NCBI GenBank assembly: GCA_945228905.1
Contig: CALYOH010000006.1
Coordinates: 1-33,279 of the forward strand
DNA length: 33,279 bases
Source: an uncultured Caryophanales bacterium
GTDB lineage: Bacteria; Bacillota_I; Bacilli_A; RF39; UBA660
Reading direction: 5' to 3'
In this document: positions 24,751 to 31,700 of the stretch, one piece after another
How the letters are laid out: every line of letters begins with the position of its first letter
Position numbering within the stretch: the stretch's first letter is position 1
Notes under the pieces: generated by a model
Told to the model about the DNA's origin: nothing
Seen by the model: only the letters and a program-made list of their open reading frames with translations
Database searches by the model: none
Position numbers and translations under genes: made by a program

Positions 24751-25806
24751 CTATTCCTCCTCAAAAACTAATACTTCCATACCATCTGCTTCATATGTAG
24801 TAAAGTAATCTAAATCAGTATATTTACAATCTTTAACTATTAAGTAATTAAAGAATCCTTCTTTATAAATAGTATCTGTTTTAGTATATATATCATTTAT
24901 ATGACTAAAATCTTGTATACATGCAAAATTATAATCTTCATAGAATGCATCTCTATGATTAACATAATTATTATAAGTAATACCAAATACTACATATTTT
25001 CTAATAAGAGGATTATCCATTAATTGAAGTATTCTATTAATTAATTGTCCTCTCCATACAAATGAATCTTTTATTTCAACAAACATCATATCAATACTCT
25101 TTCTATTAATAATAGAATCTAGTATAAATAATGAAATTTTTTGCATAATACAATAGAACTTTTTTTCATCAAAACAACTATCTTTATATACTTTACTTAC
25201 TAAAGTTTTTCTATAGTTATTTAGTGCATCTATTTTAGGAGTAATTTCATAATAATTATATTTACTATTATCCCTAAACTTTCTAATTTTAAGTTCAAAA
25301 TTACTTTCAGAAGTATCAAATAATCTTTGTCTATTATTAAAATCTTCTGTCAAATAACTAATTAATTTATTAACTATCTCAGTATTTAATAAATCTTTAA
25401 TCAATCTAGTACCAACTAAATAATTCTTAATTCTTTCAGGTATCTCTTCTTTATTATTAAATTTCATCATATCAATTTGAACTAATTCATATGTAATATC
25501 TCTTAATTCATCAATAGTTTTATTATTATCATAAAACTCTATATTACTATCAAGTATCTCTCTATCTTTATATTCCATCTTCATATCAGTTCTAATACCA
25601 GTAAATTCTTTATAAAGATTATCTAAAGTAAATTTATTATCATCAATAGTATTAAATGTTTCATAATAGTAATTATCAATATAAGTTCTTATATATCCAG
25701 CAAATACTTTTCTAATAAATTTACTATCTCTACCATAAAGAAGAATACCACACTTAATAAGGTGATTAACTTTATAATTCATATATACATTTATTAAATT
25801 GTCCAT
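24751..25806 (-). CDS. Unknown 351-aa protein of the AAA+/SipW cassette
   Basis: I do not recognise a family. The protein is soluble, acidic-to-neutral and mostly helical in its first 250 residues. A C-terminal alpha/beta part contains MMFVEIKDSFVWRGQLINR, YVVFGITYNNYVNH, FACIQDFSHIND and EGFFNYLIVKDCKYTDLDYF. Alternating hydrophobic strands with acidic residues could form a Rossmann-like or nuclease-like fold, but this is a guess. The ATG follows AAGGTGAG, with an extended -10 promoter about 30 bases upstream. It is the first gene of the cassette and abuts the AAA+ gene by two bases, so it is very probably part of the same complex. Confidence 0.75.
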   Translation of the reverse strand: MDNLINVYMNYKVNHLIKCGILLYGRDSKFIRKVFAGYIRTYIDNYYYETFNTIDDNKFTLDNLYKEFTGIRTDMKMEYKDREILDSNIEFYDNNKTIDELRDITYELVQIDMMKFNNKEEIPERIKNYLVGTRLIKDLLNTEIVNKLISYLTEDFNNRQRLFDTSESNFELKIRKFRDNSKYNYYEITPKIDALNNYRKTLVSKVYKDSCFDEKKFYCIMQKISLFILDSIINRKSIDMMFVEIKDSFVWRGQLINRILQLMDNPLIRKYVVFGITYNNYVNHRDAFYEDYNFACIQDFSHINDIYTKTDTIYKEGFFNYLIVKDCKYTDLDYFTTYEADGMEVLVFEEE

Positions 25807-25835
25807 TATCTCACCTTCCTATTCTAATCTATTAA

Positions 25836-25844
25836 ATTATATCA
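25836..25844 (-). promoter_or_regulatory. Probable promoter of the AAA+/SipW cassette
   Basis: Minus strand TGATATAAT lies 30 bases before the start of the 351-aa gene, in a 60-base gap with no terminator. The -35 region is AT-rich and weak. Confidence 0.45.
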
Positions 25845-25866
25845 TAATAATAATAATATAAAACTA

Positions 25867-26799
25867 TTAACTTACTGTGTTTACATCAACTTGAATAATT
25901 GAATTATCATTAACAACTGGATATGTATAATTAGCAGTAATATCATCTTTATAAAATAATACTGTACTAGTCGAAGTAGCATTTACTTTAAAAGAAAATT
26001 TCTTAACATAATTATGTCCATTAATAGTCTGTTCCTGATAATTAGTACTTAATCTATTTAAATAATCATCATCAGTCATATCAAGGAATACAACGCTTGG
26101 ATCAAATGTTAAAGTAACAATAGCTGAATAACATTTAGCTTTATCAGTATCACTTAAATTAGCATAATCTTCTATCTTAATAACATCTCCTACATTATAA
26201 CTACCAAACGCAGTTTCTACTTCATAATAAGTAATTGCATTAGTAAGATTTAATTTTAAATACTTATCATAAGGAGCATCTACTATTTCATATGAGAATT
26301 TACTCTTTTCAACACCAATATTATATGTTGCACTTAATTTCTTTTTATATGGAGCAGTAGACTCAACATATGTCTTTATAGTTACCTCTTCTCCAGAACC
26401 AAATGAACTAACTGGAGTAACAATTAATTGATAACTATCAGTATGAGTATTCTCATAAATAATACCTTCATTTTTACTTAATACACATGTAACTGTACTT
26501 GGACAATCAGCATAAATATTATAATTAATATCTGCTTTAGTATATCTAGCATCACTCTTTCTATTATTAAGGTCTATTGTCAAAGTATAAGAATCTACAC
26601 CATTCCAGTTACTAATAGAATAACCCTTATCATTAACATTAAGTACTGTACTATTAAAGTAAAATCCTTTAGTCTCTAAAATATAATTATTAACAAGATT
26701 TAATATATATCTAGAAAATACTAAAGATATACTTAGTAATACAACTAATACTAGAAGAACAATTATACTAATTTTTTTATGTTTTCTTACAAAATTCAT
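25867..26799 (-). CDS. Anchored TasA/pilin-like surface protein (310 aa)
   Basis: One N-terminal membrane segment (about 10-33) is followed by a beta-rich extracellular region. It resembles two Ig-like or TasA-like domains, the first containing DSYTLTIDLNNRK and TVTCVLSKNEG, the second AFGSYNVGDVIKIED and YSAIVTLTFDPSVVF. Homology is weak and I cannot name the family, but length, topology and location next to other TasA-like genes and SipW homologues suggest a fibre subunit or anchor. It is the last of a group of three similar anchored genes with short gaps (10 bases before it), and it precedes the AAA+ cassette. AGGAGG precedes its ATG. Confidence 0.7.
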   Translation of the reverse strand: MNFVRKHKKISIIVLLVLVVLLSISLVFSRYILNLVNNYILETKGFYFNSTVLNVNDKGYSISNWNGVDSYTLTIDLNNRKSDARYTKADINYNIYADCPSTVTCVLSKNEGIIYENTHTDSYQLIVTPVSSFGSGEEVTIKTYVESTAPYKKKLSATYNIGVEKSKFSYEIVDAPYDKYLKLNLTNAITYYEVETAFGSYNVGDVIKIEDYANLSDTDKAKCYSAIVTLTFDPSVVFLDMTDDDYLNRLSTNYQEQTINGHNYVKKFSFKVNATSTSTVLFYKDDITANYTYPVVNDNSIIQVDVNTVS

Positions 26800-26808
26800 A
26801 TAATCCTC

Positions 26809-27417
26809 CTATACTATCTGTTTAGATTCTATATTTACTTCAATACTTTCTATATAATTTGCATAAGTAGTATCATTAGCATAAATTAATGGAAAATCAA
26901 TTACTAAAGTATATACATCAGTAGTAGTATTAGTATAATAAAAATCATAACTACTATTAGTTTTATATATCCTATACCAAGCACCATCTTCATCTTGTTT
27001 AGTTATTGGACTATTAAATATATTAGTAGCACCATTAGATGAATAATTTTGATTTCTATATAGTGATAATGTTATAGGTAAATTAGTAGTAGTACGAATA
27101 CTAATAGAATAATTAATATCTACATCACTTACACTAGTCTCATTAAAATTAGATACACTAAATTTATAAATATAAGGTTCATTAGATGGAATAATACCAT
27201 CAGTTTCAATATTAAAACTTAGTTTCTCTTCTCCAATTATATATAAAGCTCTATCAATATCAGCATTAATTTTAGCATCAACTTGATATCTAGCATATGC
27301 AGATCTTAATAGATAAAAAGATAAGAATAATAATAAAATTAATAAAAACGCAAAAAGAAGAAACTTCTTTTTTTCTTCTGCATAATTACCAAATAATTTA
27401 TTAATAATCTTATTCAT
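26809..27417 (-). CDS. TasA-like anchored protein (202 aa)
   Basis: A basic N-terminus is followed by one hydrophobic segment (about 19-38) ending LLRSAYARYQ. Then comes NADIDRALYIIGEEKLSFNI and a beta-sandwich-like domain (INYSISIRTTTNLPITLSLYRNQ). SAYARY is close to the SYAKY/AYAWF cleavage regions of SipW substrates, so it is probably a cleaved fibre protein. It starts after AGGTGAT, which overlaps the preceding gene's stop, so it is coupled to the 205-aa gene. Confidence 0.78.
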   Translation of the reverse strand: MNKIINKLFGNYAEEKKKFLLFAFLLILLLFLSFYLLRSAYARYQVDAKINADIDRALYIIGEEKLSFNIETDGIIPSNEPYIYKFSVSNFNETSVSDVDINYSISIRTTTNLPITLSLYRNQNYSSNGATNIFNSPITKQDEDGAWYRIYKTNSSYDFYYTNTTTDVYTLVIDFPLIYANDTTYANYIESIEVNIESKQIV

Positions 27418-27425
27418 CTAATCAC

Positions 27426-28043
27426 CTATCCAGTATATGGTACTAAAGTTTCTCCATTATATTGTAATGCTTCAAAATTTATAGTAAAGAAATCATCTAA
27501 ATTTTCACTATCTTTAGTAAATGGTTCCATATCTTCTTCATCTACATACTCAAAATCAATATTAAGAGTAATAGTTTGTCCTCTATCAATATCTGCTAAA
27601 GAAATTATTCCAGAATATTTATTAGCAGCAGTTTTTATAACAGTACCATTACTTGCACGAATGTCTGTAAAAGTAAGAATCTTATCAGGATCAATACTCT
27701 TATCGACAAATGTAAATTCATATAAAATTGCTACTTCACTACCATAAGGGTCTAACTTTAAATTAAAAGTACCAGTAGCCCCAGGAGATATCTTTCCAGG
27801 TCTAGTATGAGCAACTCCAGTCCAAGAAATATCAGTAACAACTACTTCACTAATATCACTAGTATTATTAACTATATTAACATTGTTTATTTTAAGTTTA
27901 ATATCACTGACATCACCATCAACATCAGTATCTAATAAAGACTCATACAAACCAAAAGTAAATTTTGATCCAATATATGCTACACATAGTAATAAAATAA
28001 ACAAATATATGTTTTTAAAACTTAAAAATTTACTTTTTTTCAT
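27426..28043 (-). CDS. TasA-like anchored protein (205 aa)
   Basis: One N-terminal hydrophobic segment (about 11-30, FKNIYLFILLLCVAYIG) is followed by KLKINNVNIVNN and a beta domain with HTRPGKISPGATGTFNLKLD. This PGATG/F motif matches PGSTGYFDI in the plus-strand 195-aa protein, so the two are probably the same kind of fibre subunit. It has its own promoter right after a terminator and heads a three-gene unit that runs into the AAA+/SipW cassette with no further terminator seen. AGGAGAG precedes the ATG. Confidence 0.78.
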   Translation of the reverse strand: MKKSKFLSFKNIYLFILLLCVAYIGSKFTFGLYESLLDTDVDGDVSDIKLKINNVNIVNNTSDISEVVVTDISWTGVAHTRPGKISPGATGTFNLKLDPYGSEVAILYEFTFVDKSIDPDKILTFTDIRASNGTVIKTAANKYSGIISLADIDRGQTITLNIDFEYVDEEDMEPFTKDSENLDDFFTINFEALQYNGETLVPYTG

Positions 28044-28062
28044 ATACTCTCCTATATTATCA

Positions 28063-28070
28063 ATTATAAC
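28063..28070 (-). promoter_or_regulatory. Probable extended -10 promoter of the TasA-like genes
   Basis: Minus strand TGTTATAAT directly follows the T tract of the upstream terminator. The -35 region falls in the terminator loop. Confidence 0.5.
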
Positions 28071-28103
28071 ATAAAAAAAGATTATTTTTACATAATCTTT
28101 TTT
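28071..28103 (-). terminator. Terminator of the SipW-like pseudoenzyme gene
   Basis: Stem AAAAAAGATTAT / ATAATCTTTTTT with a six-base loop is followed on the minus strand by a T run. It lies after the stop of the 193-aa gene. Confidence 0.75.
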
Positions 28104-28107
28104 ATAT

Positions 28108-28689
28108 TTATAGTATTTCTACCTCTTTATCTTTATTTTCTTTTTTATCTTCCTTTTCAAGTTCTTCTTTTAAAGGATTTTCTTTAAGAATTAAGACAAA
28201 TTCATAGATTTGGTATATAAACACTACCATAATTGGTAAAAGTACTAAGAATAAGAATCCAAACTTAGATTCAAGAATAGATAAAACACTACCCCAAGTA
28301 TGATGAACAGAAGCATATTTACCTAAAACTCTTGTACTTGCAATTGTATTATTATCTCCATCATTTACAGTATATAAACTATTATAATTATCTGTTTTTA
28401 CTTCAAGTACTGGATTACTCTTAACAATATAGTTATCTTCTCTAACTGCATAGTAGTAGATTACATCTCCCTTTTCTATATCATTAGAATTTTTAACTAT
28501 AAGTAAATCTCCACTCTTAACATCTTTAATATTTTTCTCAGCTAATAAGTCTATATTAACTAAAGTATAATCACCAAATTGAGTATAATTATACTTATTT
28601 CTAGATAAGATAAATGAAGTAATTACAATTACATAAACAATAATTAATACTTCAATTACTCTCCATATCCCACTTAATACATTTTTCAT
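28108..28689 (-). CDS. SipW-like signal peptidase homologue, apparently without catalytic residues
   Basis: The 193-aa protein has the same layout as the active SipW-type protein at 21296-22003: N-terminal membrane segment (about 8-28), beta-rich core and C-terminal membrane segment (about 143-165). KSGDLLIVK and the terminal RVLGKYAS align with HDVILVK and QVLGKVVG. However, the Ser-Met block is replaced by LLAEKN and the His block LVTHRI by YIVKSNP. Only the acidic turn NDGDNN (about 109-114) is conserved. It is therefore probably a non-catalytic homologue, perhaps a chaperone or regulator of the secretion of the giant surface protein that precedes it. GGATGGTGAT precedes the ATG. Confidence 0.75.
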   Translation of the reverse strand: MKNVLSGIWRVIEVLIIVYVIVITSFILSRNKYNYTQFGDYTLVNIDLLAEKNIKDVKSGDLLIVKNSNDIEKGDVIYYYAVREDNYIVKSNPVLEVKTDNYNSLYTVNDGDNNTIASTRVLGKYASVHHTWGSVLSILESKFGFLFLVLLPIMVVFIYQIYEFVLILKENPLKEELEKEDKKENKDKEVEIL

Positions 28690-28704
28690 ACTATCACCAT
28701 CCTA

Positions 28705-28733
28705 ATATTAACATACTTATTTTATAAATTCAA
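28705..28733 (-). promoter_or_regulatory. Probable promoter of the SipW-like pseudoenzyme gene
   Basis: Minus strand TTGAAT, 17-base spacer, TGTTAATAT, in the 45-base gap after the giant surface protein. The -35 box lies just downstream of that gene's stop. Confidence 0.45.
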
Positions 28734-28734
28734 A

Positions 28735-31700
28735 TTAATCTGATACTTTCTTCTTAACGATAACATATTTAACATCATCATCAATTAATTGATCATTATC
28801 ATATAGTTTAAATACCAATCTATAAGTACCAGAAGTTAAAGTATCTTTTAAAGTAAATTCAAACTCTTTAGTATTTAATCCACCCATATCTAAGTTATAT
28901 TCAGTACTATTAACTTGTACTAAAGAATTACTAAATAGAGAATTAAATGGTACTGTAGTATATTCAATAGAATCAATATCATCAGTTTTTCTCTTTAATA
29001 CTTCTAATCTTAGATTTGGATTATTTAAATCACTTGTATAAGTAACAGTATATTTATTAGTATTTAAATCGTTCATATTTAGAGCAGTATCACCATCTAC
29101 TACTTTTTCTTTATCAGCTACATCAACAACAATTGAATTATCAGAGTTAACTACAGTAACTATATATTCTACTACATGAGCACCATCTACATCTGAATTA
29201 TGTAATCCATCAGATGAAGCAAATAAAGTAAATCTAAGTAGATAATTACCTGTAGGTAAACCTTTATCAGCAACAATGCTTAATGTCTTAGAAAGATTAG
29301 ATACCTTACCAGCAAGTTTTATTCTAAATACACCATCACTATCAGCGAAATGTTTAACTCCATCAAGAGTAATAGATGTACCAGAAAGTAAACTTGAACT
29401 TACTATTTCATCTCCACTTTCATTATAGAAAGCAACATTTAATCCCATATTACTAGATTCATAGTTAGTATCAATTACTGATTGTAAATTATCAGTAACA
29501 TTATAATTAATTGATGTTTTATAAGAAATATTTTCAGGAATATTATAGTAAAGATAATTATTATTATCAGTAATTGTCTGAGTAAGTAAAGCATTAGAAT
29601 CATCATATTTATTATAAACCATTACTGGTTGTCTAATACCAAGAACATTCATAACATTAAAGTTATCTTCATTACGTAACTCAAACAATATAGTATTATC
29701 TAAACTAGTACCCGTAGTATTTGTTTCTTTAAAGTCAAATATAAATAAGAACTCCTCAAAAGCAAAATCAGCATCATTTGGATAATATCTTAAATTAGCT
29801 TCTGCATCATTATAAGTATTACCAGAACTTGTACTATCCATAACAATGAAATTACTTAGTCGATATGAACACTGATTATCATTACCAAACTCAATCAAAG
29901 ATTGATCATATACAGCTTGAGTAACTTTAAAGTAATAATAATTAGGTCTTACACTATTTGCACCTTCTTCCATCATTGTAATCATAGTGCCTACAGGTAA
30001 TGGACTATTAGTAACTAATGCATGATAATTAGTATTATTTTCTCCATATACATCTTTAAATTCAGAACCAGTAATCATAGAGAAATATGTAGTAAATTGA
30101 CTCTTATTAGTTATATTAACAGATGTAGATGAAGGCATTTCATATCTCTTATCATATGTAATTGCTGCATCATATGCATCAGCATCAGTAAATTTACGAG
30201 CTTCAATAGTAACAGTAATTGTAACTAATTGAATCCTAAAATCAATTTCACTTGTAGGTACTGCAGATTGCATCATAATAACAACAGTACCAATTTCATT
30301 TTCTCTTGTAATATTCTTTGCATGGTATAAGTAAAACATTAGTGAAGGAGCAGTTTTCTTACTATCAGTAACATACTGAGTATCGCCTTTACTATCTCCA
30401 CCACCAGCACTTAAAATCTTTGTAGTATTATAATCAGTCCACTCTTGAGTTTCACTCTTTAGAGATAAACCAAATACTTCATTAGCTTCCTCTTCTGTAG
30501 ATCCTATTTTAGGAACATTATTAGAATCAACTAATTCAACATCAGAAGCAAGTCCAGAAGCATTAACACCTACAATATCAAAGATTGTATTACCATCAGC
30601 AAAGTCAATCATTTGAAGAGTATTAGTACCGAAAGATGAATATTTAGCTGCTGTTAAAGTAACATTATAGTTAATAGCAGATAAACCAATTACCCATCTA
30701 TATCCGGTATCACCAACTCTTGTAGGATCAACATATCTAGTTTCAACTTTAGTAAAGTCATTACTTAGATAATTAGAATAGAATCCATCTACTTTAATAT
30801 TATGACCAACACTGTGTAATCCTAAAACATAACTACCACCAATAATAGCCATATTAGCATTAGCATTGTCTCCTGCACTTAAACTATCATCATAAACTCC
30901 ATAATTATATGTATCTCCTTCATGAGTATACATTCCAAAGAATGTCATACCTGTAACTTTACCATATGCAGTAGCATCTTGAGTAATTGTTACATTTAAG
31001 TTTTGATCAGGAATCATATAAAGTCTATTATCAACATTTCTTTGTACTGCACCAGTTTCTTCATTAACATTAGCAGTAGCAGGGACAAGACTTCCTCCAG
31101 AATCTACTCCGCTGTAGAATTCTTTAAGTAAGTTTGCATTATGTTGTAATAATAAAACTGTATTATTTTTAACAACTAATTTATCAATCATATTGAATGA
31201 ATATTTAATATCTGAATATTCATTAGTTCTATCTGTTGTTCCTTCTAGTTCAATAACAGATTCATCTATTGTAAGATTTGTTGCTCTTTGAATAGATATA
31301 TTTTCGTTAGGATTATCTCTTGTACCTAACTTCTTAATATAGATATTTGATGGTCCAGATGAACTAGAAGCATTACCTGAACCAAAGATACTTCCATTAA
31401 GTACGAAAGTATGATTATGATTTCTATATCCTTCACCATTAATATTTACATCAATACCATCAGTAACTGAGATGAAGTTCCAGTCATATGTTTCACTACC
31501 AGAAGCATTAGACTCACCACCACCAAATACAGTTCCTTTAATATATAAATTAGACTCAGTTAATGTACTATCATTAACTGCACTAGAACCTATATTAGTC
31601 TCAGTAGTACCATAAACAACTGCCATCTTTGGTCCACCATAAACGTTCCCATAAATAGAACCACCAACAATATTAACAGTTGCTTTAGAACCGCCTATTC

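Noticed and set aside
28735-28760. LPxTG sorting signal at the end of the giant surface protein
   Set aside because: The C-terminus (VIVKKKVSD) has no LPxTG, hydrophobic segment or basic-tail arrangement of a sortase substrate.
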